Positions 18,783-27,839 of a stretch of 64,000 bases of DNA are shown here, piece by piece. A model generated the notes under the pieces. The model had not been told where the DNA came from. It saw only the letters and a list, made by a program, of their open reading frames with translations, and searched no databases. Position 1 is the first letter of the stretch, and every line of letters starts with the position of its first letter. The position numbers and the translations under genes are program-made. Source of the DNA: Methylophilaceae bacterium (GTDB lineage: Bacteria; Pseudomonadota; Gammaproteobacteria; Burkholderiales; Methylophilaceae); the NCBI GenBank assembly GCA_028247015.1, contig JAOKFJ010000002.1:20463-84462 (forward strand). Direction: 5' to 3'.

Positions 18783-18851
18783 ATTAGATAGTACAGCTAT
18801 TTTCTTTTGGACTCACCTAAGAAAGTTTCTGACATTTTTTTGGGTAAATAG
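18783..18851 (+). pseudogene. remnant of the alpha/beta hydrolase 3' end
   Basis: The stretch aligns with the hydrolase gene at 17944-18010. TTAGATAGTACAG matches TTGGATAGCACAG, and TCACCTAAGAAAGTTTCTGA matches TCACCTAAGCAAGTCTCTGA. The last 18 codons before TAG at 18849 read SYFLLDSPKKVSDIFLGK against HFSFLESPKQVSDIILK. A 2-nt deletion shifts the frame upstream. Only this tail remains, so it is a degraded second copy or a recombination scar. Confidence 0.75.
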
Positions 18852-18939
18852 CTGTCCAGTTAAAAAAAGTAAACTCCTACAAATGCAGCTAGAATTAATA
18901 ATATAATGTATGTAAATGCTATTATAAAGTTGAAAAAAT

Positions 18940-19125
18940 ATGAGAGAAGGAAGCGAAGAATTAACTAACGAAATACTTAAAGACGAGGAATCCTGTTGTA
19001 GCGACACAAGCTGCTGCCCCCCAAAGCCTCCAATCACAAGAGATACTCCAAAAATTGGACGTAATGATCCTTGTATTTGCGGTAACGGACGTAAATTCAA
19101 GAAATGTTGTGGAAAAAATATTTAA
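18940..19125 (+). CDS. SEC-C motif zinc-binding protein, 61 aa
   Basis: The 61-residue protein has an acidic N-terminus with Cys pairs ([13 protein letters not shown]) and a C-terminal SEC-C motif, [19 protein letters not shown], of the type found at the SecA C-terminus. The motif binds zinc and, in SecA, contacts SecB. In stand-alone proteins it may mediate ribosome or chaperone contacts. No clear Shine-Dalgarno precedes the ATG. It is monocistronic in accessory DNA. Confidence 0.8.
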   Translation: MREGSEELTNEILKDEESCCSDTSCCPPKPPITRDTPKIGRNDPCICGNGRKFKKCCGKNI

Positions 19126-19215
19126 GAGAAAATATTAAATAAAAAAACTATACTATTTTCTATGCTGCGATACACAACATTCAACTAGAGTTCTTTTTCA
19201 ACAAGGAGAAATAAC

Positions 19216-19479
19216 ATGGAATTAAAATTAGATAAAACAACAAAGATACTACTAGGTGCTATTGCATTTGGCTTGTTCTTAAATGCTAGTAATGTGTTTA
19301 TAGATAAAGCTCATGCAAATGATTGGGATTTAGTAGTAGAGCTCAATAAAAGTAATGTAAAGATTGATAGGATGCAAGAGAATTTAAATATAATTGATAA
19401 GAATGTAAGAGTCTTAGAAAAAATAATAGATACTGCTGAAAAAAATCTTACAGCTGCGATTAATAATGCTTGTAAGTAG
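19216..19479 (+). CDS. hypothetical exported coiled-coil protein, 87 aa
   Basis: The 87-residue product has a hydrophobic segment (ILLGAIAFGLFLNASNVFI) ending near AHAND, which could be a signal peptide with cleavage after AHA or an anchor. A heptad-like helix follows (LNKSNVKIDRMQENLNIIDKNVRVLEKIIDTAEKNL). A good AAGGAG Shine-Dalgarno lies 6 nt before the ATG. I do not recognise a family. The downstream DNA carries the dispersed motif CTTAATACACAACTATG. Confidence 0.65.
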   Translation: MELKLDKTTKILLGAIAFGLFLNASNVFIDKAHANDWDLVVELNKSNVKIDRMQENLNIIDKNVRVLEKIIDTAEKNLTAAINNACK

Positions 19480-19536
19480 GCGAAGAGAGACTTAATACAC
19501 AACTATGAAGGACTAAACTACAACTCCTAACTTATA

Positions 19537-19827
19537 TTACATTTGGCTGTTCACATAACATTTAAAACTACCTTGAAGAATCTGTCTTTTATATCCATTC
19601 TGATTTATTTCATTTAATTTAATACTCTCTATTTCAAAGCGAGTCCCACAAGTCTTATTAACTACTTTTTTTAATTCTTTTCTTAAATTATTAGAATTAC
19701 TATTTTCTGTTATTGATATGTTATATCTATCTGAACCCAGAGGCTGTAATTTAACTTCTAACGAATTAGATTCTTTAGTAAGCAATAGGCATGGAAACAA
19801 AAATAAAATTAAGAGTAGTTTTTTCAT
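19537..19827 (-). CDS. hypothetical small periplasmic protein, 96 aa
   Basis: The 96-residue protein begins with a signal peptide (MKKLLLILFLFPCLLLTKE) and continues with a short beta-rich body containing two Cys (KTCGTRFEIES and GSFKCYVN) that could form a disulfide. No family recognised. It lies 32 bp downstream of the metY gene on the same strand and could be its last operon gene, though a functional link is not evident. Confidence 0.55.
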   Translation of the reverse strand: MKKLLLILFLFPCLLLTKESNSLEVKLQPLGSDRYNISITENSNSNNLRKELKKVVNKTCGTRFEIESIKLNEINQNGYKRQILQGSFKCYVNSQM

Positions 19828-19859
19828 TTTTTATACTTCTCTCTTAAATGATTTGTATG

Positions 19860-21140
19860 TTACTTTTTTGAAGCCTCAATTGCTTGTTCAACGTCTTGAA
19901 TAATGTCATCAATATGTTCAATACCTACCGAGATTCTTATCAAATCTTCACTAACGCCTGCCAAAACTTTTTGTTCTGGAGTTAATTGTCTATGTAATGT
20001 TGATGCTGGATGGCACGCAAGTGATTTTGCATCTCCCATACTAAGAACTCTTAAGATCATTTGAAGTGCATCTATAAATTTAGCACCAGCTTCGACCCCA
20101 CCTTTAATACCAAAACTGACAATGCCTGAAGCTTGGCCATTGGTAATTTTTTTACAAACATCATTATATTTATCATTAGGTAGAGCAGCATAATTTACCC
20201 ATTCCACACGTTCGTGGCTTTCTAAATATTTTGCAAGCGCAAGAGCATTCTCACAATGTCGTTCCATTCTTACACCCAATGATTCGAGCCCTAGCATTAT
20301 TATATAGGCGTTATTAGGTGACAAACATGCCCCTGTTTCTCTTAGAGGAACGACGCGACAACAAGCAATAAAAGCAGCAGGTCCGAATTGTTCGGTATAT
20401 ACAACTCCATGGTAAGAAGGGTCTGGCTCATTAAGCATTGGGAATTTTTTTGGATCTTTAGTCCAATCAAATTTTCCGGAATCAACAATAATTCCACCAA
20501 TTGTCGCACCGTGACCATCTATATATTTTGTAAGGGAATGAACAACAATATCTGCTCCAAAATCAATAGGCCTGCATAAATAAGGCGTGGCTACAGTATT
20601 ATCCACAATCAAGGGAATACCGTGCTTGTGAGCAATATCTGCAAACTTTTTTAGGTCAATAATATTTCCTAAGGGATTACCAATTGACTCACAATATATG
20701 GCTCTAGTTTTTTCGTCTATTGCCTCTTCAAGGCCCTTAAAATCTGCACCATCAATCATTTTCACATTAATGCCATACTTAGGGAAGCTATGGGTAAAAC
20801 AGTTATAGGTCCCTCCATATAGCTGATTGGTGCTCACAATATTATCACCCGCTCTTGTAATAGTCTGAATAGCGTAAGTGATTGCAGCCATGCCAGAAGC
20901 AAGCGATAAAGCAGCAATTCCACCTTCCATTTCCGCAACTCTTTTTTCAAGTACCGTGTTAGTAGGATTACCTATTCTTGAATAAATATTTCCTTCGACC
21001 TTAAGGTCGAATAAATCTGCACCATGCTGCGTGTCATCAATGGTAAACCCCGATGTTTGATAAATTGGGGTTGTTGCTGACTTTTGGTCATTTTTATCTG
21101 GATCATAACCATGATGAAGTGCTATTGATTCAAGTTTCAT
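19860..21140 (-). CDS. metY: O-acetylhomoserine aminocarboxypropyltransferase (copy 1)
   Basis: The 426-residue PLP enzyme makes homocysteine or methionine directly from O-acetylhomoserine and sulfide or methanethiol. Visible features are the start [13 protein letters not shown], the substrate loop [26 protein letters not shown], and the PLP lysine in [13 protein letters not shown] near residue 207. The C-terminal [15 protein letters not shown] is diagnostic of the Cys/Met metabolism family. It follows a monooxygenase gene by 19 bp. A close paralog is at 49197. [15 protein letters not shown] here versus SLTKYIGGHGTTVGG there is a small difference near the lysine. Confidence 0.93.
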   Translation of the reverse strand: MKLESIALHHGYDPDKNDQKSATTPIYQTSGFTIDDTQHGADLFDLKVEGNIYSRIGNPTNTVLEKRVAEMEGGIAALSLASGMAAITYAIQTITRAGDNIVSTNQLYGGTYNCFTHSFPKYGINVKMIDGADFKGLEEAIDEKTRAIYCESIGNPLGNIIDLKKFADIAHKHGIPLIVDNTVATPYLCRPIDFGADIVVHSLTKYIDGHGATIGGIIVDSGKFDWTKDPKKFPMLNEPDPSYHGVVYTEQFGPAAFIACCRVVPLRETGACLSPNNAYIIMLGLESLGVRMERHCENALALAKYLESHERVEWVNYAALPNDKYNDVCKKITNGQASGIVSFGIKGGVEAGAKFIDALQMILRVLSMGDAKSLACHPASTLHRQLTPEQKVLAGVSEDLIRISVGIEHIDDIIQDVEQAIEASKK

Positions 21141-21159
21141 ATGTGTATTCCTTTAATTA

Positions 21160-22494
21160 TCATTTGAAATCTACTGCTCCGTCGTTAACTTTTGACCATT
21201 TAAAACTTAAATATTCTATTAAGTAATTTTGATAAAATTTATAAGTCCTATTAGGAAACTTGTCCATTGCTCTTAATACATAATTTGCCTGTATTGATGG
21301 CTTTGATTTTTCACCCAAATATTTTGGAGTGCAGCTCGTTAATTGCTTTTTCTTCATATAGTTGATTGTTGTGCAAATACGCTGACTCACTATTTCGCAT
21401 CTAGCAGTCCAACTGAAATTAATATACCCTGCATGAGCAAAAAGATTTGGTATTCCACTAAACATCATCCCTCTATACCAACTAGTATCATTAATATTTA
21501 CTTTTTTATCGTTAACAAAAATATCAATGCCACCTAATAATTGTGCATTACCACCTGTAGCCATCACTGTAATATCGCTGTGGATGACTTTACCATTTTG
21601 TAACTTAACTCCAGTTGTTTCCCAATTACTAATACCTTGGCGCACTATTGATACTTTTTCTGACTCTACAGCCCTAAAATAGTCTTGATCTAAACTAGAA
21701 GCTGGTCGTTGATCCCAATAATCATATGAGGGTGTAGTTGTTTCATTGTAATAAGGATCAGTAGCGATTATTTTCTTTCTTAGTGACTTTTTAAAAAATC
21801 TACTAAATATATAATCTTTTAAGACCTCAAATGTTTTATAACCTCGAGATGATTTTTCTTGACTATCAATATTTATAATCCATGCAGGGCTGCGTTGAAC
21901 CAATGTTACTTTTTTCGCTTCTTTTATTATTGATGGTGCCATAGTAATGGCAGTGCACCCGCTACCAATAATAGTTACATTTTTATTTTTGTAGTCTGTG
22001 TCTCCCCATGCTTGGGTATGTACAATTTTCCCCTGGTATTTATTTTCGTTTTTAAACTTTGGTAAATGAGGGTTTTTACGATCACGGGAACCAGTGCAGA
22101 AAATAACATGTTGGCTAGTAAAATTTTTACGATTAGTTTTTGTTATCCATTGGCTATCTTTCCATGATGATGATGTGACCTGTGTATTAAATAATATATG
22201 TTTTTTAATATTAAATTTTTCTGCAGTTTGCTTTATATATTTTTTAATGTCCTGACCTTTGCCTATTATTGGACCTTGCCAAGGATTAAAACTAAATCCA
22301 TAGGTATACATATCATTATCCGCACGAACACCAGGAAACTTCATCTGATCCCAGGTACCGCCCACATCGCTTCTTGACTCTATTATCTTATATGTAATAT
22401 TAGGGAAGTTTTTTTGGAGATAATAAGCTGTTGTTATTCCAGCTATTCCTGCACCAATAATGGTTACGTCTACTTTTTCCATCTTAATTACCAT
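21160..22494 (-). CDS. flavin-containing monooxygenase, Baeyer-Villiger type signature
   Basis: The 444-residue protein has the FAD motif IIGAGIAGITTAYYL near residue 12, a second Rossmann motif IIGSGCTAITMAPSI near 173 for NADPH, and YQGKIVHTQAWGD near 151. The last matches the FxGxxxHxxxW fingerprint of Baeyer-Villiger and related class B monooxygenases. It starts with MVIKMEKVDV, where Met5 is an alternative start. Being 19 bp upstream of metY suggests co-transcription, so it might oxidise a sulfur or nitrogen compound. Substrate not determinable from sequence. Confidence 0.85.
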   Translation of the reverse strand: MVIKMEKVDVTIIGAGIAGITTAYYLQKNFPNITYKIIESRSDVGGTWDQMKFPGVRADNDMYTYGFSFNPWQGPIIGKGQDIKKYIKQTAEKFNIKKHILFNTQVTSSSWKDSQWITKTNRKNFTSQHVIFCTGSRDRKNPHLPKFKNENKYQGKIVHTQAWGDTDYKNKNVTIIGSGCTAITMAPSIIKEAKKVTLVQRSPAWIINIDSQEKSSRGYKTFEVLKDYIFSRFFKKSLRKKIIATDPYYNETTTPSYDYWDQRPASSLDQDYFRAVESEKVSIVRQGISNWETTGVKLQNGKVIHSDITVMATGGNAQLLGGIDIFVNDKKVNINDTSWYRGMMFSGIPNLFAHAGYINFSWTARCEIVSQRICTTINYMKKKQLTSCTPKYLGEKSKPSIQANYVLRAMDKFPNRTYKFYQNYLIEYLSFKWSKVNDGAVDFK

Positions 22495-22787
22495 TCAATT
22501 ATAATATGTTGATTGACAAACAAATTAACCCAAAATTCAATTTTAGTTTTCATGATGTAATGATACACACAAATTTAGTCCACTAATTATTAGTACACAA
22601 TATATTAGCAATTTTTAAAAAGTAAAAAAAGAGCCAAAATCATGAATTCGTAATATATTTTGTAATATTAACGCATAGCTTTTCTATTTTACAGAAGCTG
22701 TCAAATTTTTTAACTTTGATAAATTAATCTGAAATAAAAGTATTCTAAATACTTGTATTTTAATAAAATTTCTATTAATATCCGCTG
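22495..22787. promoter_or_regulatory. 293-bp divergent regulatory region
   Basis: This AT-rich gap separates the monooxygenase-metY unit from the His-rich peptide and TonB receptor genes. It contains a perfect palindrome ACTAATTATTAGT at 22582-22594. A second inverted repeat lies at 22738-22754, AAGTAT and ATACTT around TCTAA, 34 nt before the His-rich gene. No classic Zur consensus is obvious. No coding frame was seen. Confidence 0.35.
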
Positions 22788-23099
22788 ATGTTTAGAAAAA
22801 ATTTGTCTCTTTTAATTGTAATTCTCGGCCTATTATTTAATATTCAGGCAGGATTTACTCATGGTGTTGAACATATAGTTCATGATCATGAGTCGCATGA
22901 AAGTTCAAATGACCATGAATCGCATGAAAATTCAAAAGTATGTGAGGAATGTCTTTTAATTCATAACTTAGTTAAGTCATCTGATTTAAATGATGTCCTC
23001 TATTTCAATCTTCAAAACTATACTAATTTCAATTACAACTATGATGTAGGTAAAAAAACTACTTACACCTTTGTTGCTTATCAGTCCCAAGCCCCATAA
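22788..23099 (+). CDS. His-rich exported protein, probable metal-binding
   Basis: The 103-residue protein has a signal peptide (ending about residue 21 near QAGFTHG), a His/Asp/Glu-rich region containing two 9-residue repeats DHESHESSN and DHESHENSK (22884-22937), and a CEEC pair near residue 52. These are potential zinc or copper ligands. It is the first gene of a likely operon with a ZnuD-like receptor, resembling DUF2946-type periplasmic metallochaperones in context though not demonstrably in sequence. Metal handling at the envelope is inferred. Confidence 0.65.
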   Translation: MFRKNLSLLIVILGLLFNIQAGFTHGVEHIVHDHESHESSNDHESHENSKVCEECLLIHNLVKSSDLNDVLYFNLQNYTNFNYNYDVGKKTTYTFVAYQSQAP

Positions 23100-23148
23100 A
23101 AAATCCTTAAAAAAATTAAGCTTTTTATTTTTATTTTAAGGAATTATT

Positions 23149-25191
23149 ATGCGTTATATAAGCACTTTATGTGTATTTCTTATGTGTTTGCCAATGCAAT
23201 TAGTGAATGCAGAAGAATTACAGCTCAAAGAAATACCAGTTACAGCGAACCCACTTAATTTATCAAGTGATGAAATGACGCGCCCCGTTCATATAATGAA
23301 TGGTGTGCAATTGCAAAACAAGAAAAGTTCCTCTTTAGGCTCAATGCTTGACAGTGTTCCAGGTCTAAGTAATAACTCTTGGTCTGATAATGTTGGACGG
23401 CCTACTATTCGTGGTATGGACAGAAATAGAGTTCAAATACTTAATAATGGTATGCAGATTAAAGATGTCTCTAATCTGTCTGGTGACCATGCAATTTCTC
23501 TTGATAGTTTATCTTCTGAACAGATTGAAGTTGTAACAGGACCTGAAACTATTATTTATGGCGGTGGTGCAGTAGGCGGGGTCGTCAATATTATTGATTA
23601 CCGTATCCATCCTGAATTTGTTGATGGAATAGTTGGGAAATACGATGTGAGTAGGGGCGGCGCAAACAATGCAAACTCTAGTTCTATGCTTATCGATATC
23701 GGTACCGATAATTTAATGTTCCATCTTGATTTGTATAATCGTGATTCTAAGAACATTAAAATTCCTGGATCTTCTGTATCTGAAAAATTAGCTAATTCTG
23801 ACTCAGAATATCCTACGGGCAAATACGGTAAAGACACTCTACAAAATTCTTATAACGAAAGTATAGGTGGTGGGGTAGGTGCTACTTACTTCTTTAATAA
23901 TGGTCATACAGGGTTTTCGTATGCTAAGCATGAGCAAGAATATGGAACTATCCTTGAGGCCGATGCATTTATTGATTTAGAGTCTGATAACTTCAAATAT
24001 GAACTTGAAATGCGTGACCTCTCTAATTTTGTCAATAAATTTAAGGTTAAAGTAAGTCATACTGACTATGAGCACTTTGAAATGGAGGATTCAGCAATTG
24101 GCCTGGATTACTTTGACATAGGCACCGATGCTAAATTTGAGATAGTTCACTCACTGTTATCTACAGCAGGTGGAGTATTGGGACTTGATATAAGCACATC
24201 AAAATTCTCTCAAAATACTAAGCCATATGAACCAAACAACAAACGCCAAAATTTTGGATTTTATGCTTTAGAAGGTATTGAAGTAGGCAATCATAAATTT
24301 ACCGTGGGCTTTAGGCACGACTATCATGATTATGAAGCTAATGCCTTTACCAGTGATGACGGTGCGCCGACAGAGGGAGGTGATGAAGGTAGTACTAGTT
24401 TTGCTGCAACTGAAAAATCATTTCATGCCACAAGCTTTTCGGTTGGTACGTCTTCAAAAATTAATGATCAATGGGCATTAGCAATTAATGTTGCTCGTAC
24501 TGAGAGAGCGCCGAATCATGATGAATTATTTGTTTACGGTGAACACCATGCTACAGAAACTATTGAACACGGTGATCGTACATTATCTGATGAACGTTCT
24601 AACTCTGCAGAGGTTACATTAAGTTGGGCAGACCAAGGTAATGCCTTTTCAGTGTCACCATACTTTATAGACTTTAGTAGCTATATTGCATTATTGGATA
24701 CGGGAGTTGTTCAATGGCATGAACACGATGGTGAAGAAGAAGCATTACCTGTCTTCCTCCATCAAAACGTTCCTGCTGATTTTTATGGCTTTGAATTCCA
24801 AGGAAATATAGAATTATCTAGTAATTATGGCTTTAATTATTGGGGCGACTATGTAAGAGCTAAGAACAAAAATGGTGGCGATCTCCCAAGAATTCCTCCA
24901 TTAACTCTGGGGTCTGGATTGTCTTATCAGCTTAATGCTTTGCAGGCGAGTATAGATGTAGAGCATAATTTTAGTCAGACTAATACTGGACCTAAAGAAT
25001 TAAAGACTGACAGCTTCACAAATCTTTCACTAACCATGAATTACGAATTACCATTTATGGGAGGAGTTACTGCATTTGTTAAGGGTGATAATCTTTTAGA
25101 CGAAGAAAGAAGAAACCATGCTTCAAGCCTAAAAGATAAAGTCTTGTTTGGTCAGAGGGCAATTACAGTTGGTGTTACTGGGTATTTTTAA
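23149..25191 (+). CDS. TonB-dependent receptor, ZnuD-like (zinc uptake)
   Basis: The 680-residue outer membrane protein has a signal peptide (to about residue 22), a plug domain with the TonB-box-like EELQLKEIPVTANP and GPETIIYGGGAVGGVVNIIDY near residue 128, and a 22-stranded barrel ending in GVTGYF. The internal loops are rich in His, Asp and Glu (YGEHHATETIEHGD near 460 and QWHEHDGEEEALPVFLHQNV near 525), as in the zinc receptor ZnuD. It lies 49 bp after the His-rich gene and before two small membrane proteins, one MerC-like. Zinc is the best guess for the substrate; other metals remain possible. Confidence 0.9.
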   Translation: MRYISTLCVFLMCLPMQLVNAEELQLKEIPVTANPLNLSSDEMTRPVHIMNGVQLQNKKSSSLGSMLDSVPGLSNNSWSDNVGRPTIRGMDRNRVQILNNGMQIKDVSNLSGDHAISLDSLSSEQIEVVTGPETIIYGGGAVGGVVNIIDYRIHPEFVDGIVGKYDVSRGGANNANSSSMLIDIGTDNLMFHLDLYNRDSKNIKIPGSSVSEKLANSDSEYPTGKYGKDTLQNSYNESIGGGVGATYFFNNGHTGFSYAKHEQEYGTILEADAFIDLESDNFKYELEMRDLSNFVNKFKVKVSHTDYEHFEMEDSAIGLDYFDIGTDAKFEIVHSLLSTAGGVLGLDISTSKFSQNTKPYEPNNKRQNFGFYALEGIEVGNHKFTVGFRHDYHDYEANAFTSDDGAPTEGGDEGSTSFAATEKSFHATSFSVGTSSKINDQWALAINVARTERAPNHDELFVYGEHHATETIEHGDRTLSDERSNSAEVTLSWADQGNAFSVSPYFIDFSSYIALLDTGVVQWHEHDGEEEALPVFLHQNVPADFYGFEFQGNIELSSNYGFNYWGDYVRAKNKNGGDLPRIPPLTLGSGLSYQLNALQASIDVEHNFSQTNTGPKELKTDSFTNLSLTMNYELPFMGGVTAFVKGDNLLDEERRNHASSLKDKVLFGQRAITVGVTGYF

Positions 25192-25312
25192 ATTTTAAAT
25201 TTCTGAGCTGCATCCTGCATATTTTGATATGAGCATTTCATATAGTGTGGGTAGGATGTGGTGAAGTAATTTGTGTCACTAAATTTACTTAATAAAAATG
25301 AAGGAATAAAAC

Positions 25313-25684
25313 ATGGAGCATATTTTAGAATTTTACATGACAGGAGTAGATGGAAATTTAAGAGGCTTTGTTTTTGGATTCGTTCATGTGTCGATAATGC
25401 TACTCGGATACTATACCGGGTGGAGTATAAATAGATTTTTAAAAATTTTTTCAAATGGTTATATAGCTGGTATTTTTGGCGCAGCACTATCTCATATTGT
25501 CGCCGACTTAATTGCCAGTTATATCGATCCACATTTAAGAAGTATGGTTTTTGGTATTGTTCTTGGCGGAATACTGCCTTTACTCTTTGTTCCAATATTT
25601 GAGAAATATGTAGTTAAAAGTAAACACCATATTGTTGTTGGAGATCATGAAGATGTTTCTGAAGACTTACGATCTAAGCATTAG
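25313..25684 (+). CDS. small membrane protein with three helices
   Basis: The 123-residue protein has helices FVFGFVHVSIMLLGYYTG, YIAGIFGAALSHIVADLIASYI and MVFGIVLGGILPLLFVPIF, and ends in a His/Asp-containing tail (SKHHIVVGDHEDVSEDLRSKH). GAAGGA lies about 12 nt before the ATG. The gap from the TonB gene is 121 bp. Its neighbours handle metals and the His-rich tail fits that theme, but no family was recognised. Confidence 0.65.
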   Translation: MEHILEFYMTGVDGNLRGFVFGFVHVSIMLLGYYTGWSINRFLKIFSNGYIAGIFGAALSHIVADLIASYIDPHLRSMVFGIVLGGILPLLFVPIFEKYVVKSKHHIVVGDHEDVSEDLRSKH

Positions 25685-25732
25685 AAGCTAAAAGTAATAC
25701 AAAAATTTTTTGAGTTTAAAGAGAGGAATAAG

Positions 25733-26131
25733 ATGATAGCAACACAAGAGATTACCGATAAAATTGCAATAAGTTTGTCATTGGCATGTGCATTTCATTG
25801 TCTTTTTTTTCCGTCTATTTTATTAGTTCTTTCAAATTTTGTTTCTATTAATTTTGATAATGAGTTGATACATTTTTCACTGTTGCTGACGATAGTTCCA
25901 TTTAGTATTTATGGTCTGACTAAGGGGCTAAGAAATCATAAAAAATATTTATTTTTTGTATTAGGTCTATTTGGTATCATTATTCTTTCTTTAGCACTTT
26001 TAATAAACAAAGAAATTATAGGGGAATTCGGAGAGGTATTTTTAACATTACTTGGCTCAACGATTATTGCAGCCGCACATTTTAAAAACTATAGGCTTTG
26101 TAGGCATTTGGATTGTGATTGTCATAATTAG
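25733..26131 (+). CDS. MerC-like inner membrane protein
   Basis: The 132-residue protein matches the MerC pattern: N-terminal LACAFHCLFFPSILLV with the Cys pair CAFHC in the first helix near residues 20-24, four membrane helices in all, and a C-terminal cluster CRHLDCDCHN near the end. MerC proteins transport mercuric ion in mer operons, but stand-alone homologues next to zinc receptors are common in proteobacteria and may be zinc-linked. It is 48 bp downstream of the three-helix protein, in the ZnuD-like operon. No merA or merR is nearby, so mercury resistance is unlikely. Confidence 0.8.
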   Translation: MIATQEITDKIAISLSLACAFHCLFFPSILLVLSNFVSINFDNELIHFSLLLTIVPFSIYGLTKGLRNHKKYLFFVLGLFGIIILSLALLINKEIIGEFGEVFLTLLGSTIIAAAHFKNYRLCRHLDCDCHN

Positions 26132-26283
26132 GCTTAAATTAATATATTAGAGTTGTTCAGTAAACTCTATTATCGTATCATTTGCGAATGTCTCATTTTA
26201 AATCTTATTTATATTTAAATATTCCTAGTAAAATTCTTAGTAACTATATTGGTCGCTTAATTGTCCGGGCGTAAACTAAACTT

Positions 26284-26337
26284 ATGAAAAAATTAGCTCT
26301 ACCCAGAACACTAATGAACCTAATTTATCCCTTATGA
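26284..26337 (+). CDS. possible 17-residue leader peptide overlapping selO start
   Basis: ATG at 26284 opens a 17-residue frame (MKKLALPRTLMNLIYPL) whose TGA overlaps the selO ATG as ATGA. Such an overlap is typical of translational coupling. The peptide is not known and the frame could be chance. Confidence 0.25.
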   Translation: MKKLALPRTLMNLIYPL

Positions 26338-27791
26338 ATTATTCGTATAATTGGCGATTAGAAAATAGCTATGCCCATCTGCCGGAACATTTTTTCACTC
26401 GTATTAATCCCACGCCTGTAAGTAAGCCGCGGCTTATATTATTTAATGCTGACCTTGCAAAATTTCTCGGTATTGATTTACCTATTGATGACAAAGATAC
26501 ACTTGCCCAACTCTTTTCTGGTAATAAACTACCAGATGATGCAAAACCTATTGCACAGGCCTATGCTGGTCATCAGTTCGGCCATTTTTCTATACTAGGG
26601 GATGGTCGTGCTCACTTAATTGGAGAGCAAGTCACACCCGATGACAGACGCTTCGATATTCAGCTTAAAGGTTCTGGCCCAACACCTTATTCACGAGGTG
26701 GGGATGGGCGGGCAGCTCTGGCTCCAATGCTTCGGGAATACCTTATTAGTGAAGCGATGCATGCATTAAACATTGCTTCAACCCGAAGTCTCGCTGTGGT
26801 ATCAACTGGTGAATCAGTCATGCGCGCATCAGTATTAGATGGCGCAATTCTTACACGTGTTGCTTCTAGTCACTTACGAGTAGGTACTTTTGAATATGCC
26901 AAGGCTACGCAGGGTCTTGAGGAATTAAAGCAATTAGCTGATTATGCAATAGCGAGACATTATCCTGAACTAAATGACCACGAAAACCCTTACCTCGGCC
27001 TTCTTAATGCAGTAATTGAGAAGCAGGCTAAGCTTGTGGCTGCATGGATGCATGTTGGGTTTATCCATGGTGTGATGAATACCGATAATATGACGATTAG
27101 TGGTGAAACGATTGATTATGGTCCCTGTGCTTTCATGGATATTTTTTCTATGGGGGCAGTGTTTAGCTCGATTGATTCTCGTGGACGCTATAAGTATGGA
27201 AGTCAGGCACATGCAGCCCAATGGAATCTGTCACGGCTAGCGGATAGCTTACTGCCACTTTTAGACAAGGATGCGGATAAAGCAGTGAAGCTTGCAGAAG
27301 TAGCGATTGGGGGGTACAGCATAACCTTTAATGAGGCGTGGATTAAAGGTATGCGTTGCAAGCTTGGATTATTTGGAGAGGAAGCCGACGATGTTTCCCT
27401 CATACAGGGCCTTTTAGATTGGATGCAAAATTCGAAAGCAGACTACACAAGTACTTTTCGTCATCTGACTCAAGAGAATACCCCAGAAAATGAAATCTAT
27501 AATTCAATGGAATTTAAAAAATGGCACACGTTATGGAAAAGAAGACTCACTCGAAACTCAAAGCCCCTAAAAGCTTCTTTTTGTCTAATGCGTGAGAGTA
27601 ATCCCGTAATCATTCCGAACAACTATTATGTAGAAGAGGTATTGGTACAAGCAGAAAATGCTAATTTAAAGCCATTCTTGTCTTTGCTTAAGGCCTTGAA
27701 GAATCCGTTTGAGGAAACATTATCCAATCAGGCTTACCGTAACCCAGCTATTCGACCGGATCCAAATTACCAGACTTTTTGTGGCACATAA
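26334..27791 (+). CDS. selO: protein adenylyltransferase SelO
   Basis: The 485-residue protein belongs to the SelO (YdiU/UPF0061) pseudokinase family, which transfers AMP to Ser, Thr or Tyr of proteins under oxidative stress. The start MNYSYNWRLENSYAHLPEHFF-type N-terminus, AYAGHQFGHFSILGDGRAHL near residue 80, LKGSGPTPYSRGGDGRAAL near 115 and GVMNTDNMTISGETIDYGP with the metal-binding Asn and Asp near 248 are all present. The C-terminus NPAIRPDPNYQTFCGT has Cys three residues from the end in the position where eukaryotic SelO has selenocysteine. Confidence 0.95.
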   Translation: MNYSYNWRLENSYAHLPEHFFTRINPTPVSKPRLILFNADLAKFLGIDLPIDDKDTLAQLFSGNKLPDDAKPIAQAYAGHQFGHFSILGDGRAHLIGEQVTPDDRRFDIQLKGSGPTPYSRGGDGRAALAPMLREYLISEAMHALNIASTRSLAVVSTGESVMRASVLDGAILTRVASSHLRVGTFEYAKATQGLEELKQLADYAIARHYPELNDHENPYLGLLNAVIEKQAKLVAAWMHVGFIHGVMNTDNMTISGETIDYGPCAFMDIFSMGAVFSSIDSRGRYKYGSQAHAAQWNLSRLADSLLPLLDKDADKAVKLAEVAIGGYSITFNEAWIKGMRCKLGLFGEEADDVSLIQGLLDWMQNSKADYTSTFRHLTQENTPENEIYNSMEFKKWHTLWKRRLTRNSKPLKASFCLMRESNPVIIPNNYYVEEVLVQAENANLKPFLSLLKALKNPFEETLSNQAYRNPAIRPDPNYQTFCGT

Positions 27792-27839
27792 AATTTCAAT
27801 GTATTACGATAAACTCTAGGATTGTAATTTTTAACCAGC

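Noticed and set aside
25188..25595. 135-residue minus-strand ORF opposite the three-helix gene
   Set aside because: It overlaps the membrane protein gene and the end of the TonB receptor and looks like an antisense shadow.
25733..26131. Mercury resistance operon
   Set aside because: MerC-like alone, without merA, merR or merP next to it, and in zinc-receptor context, does not support mercury resistance.
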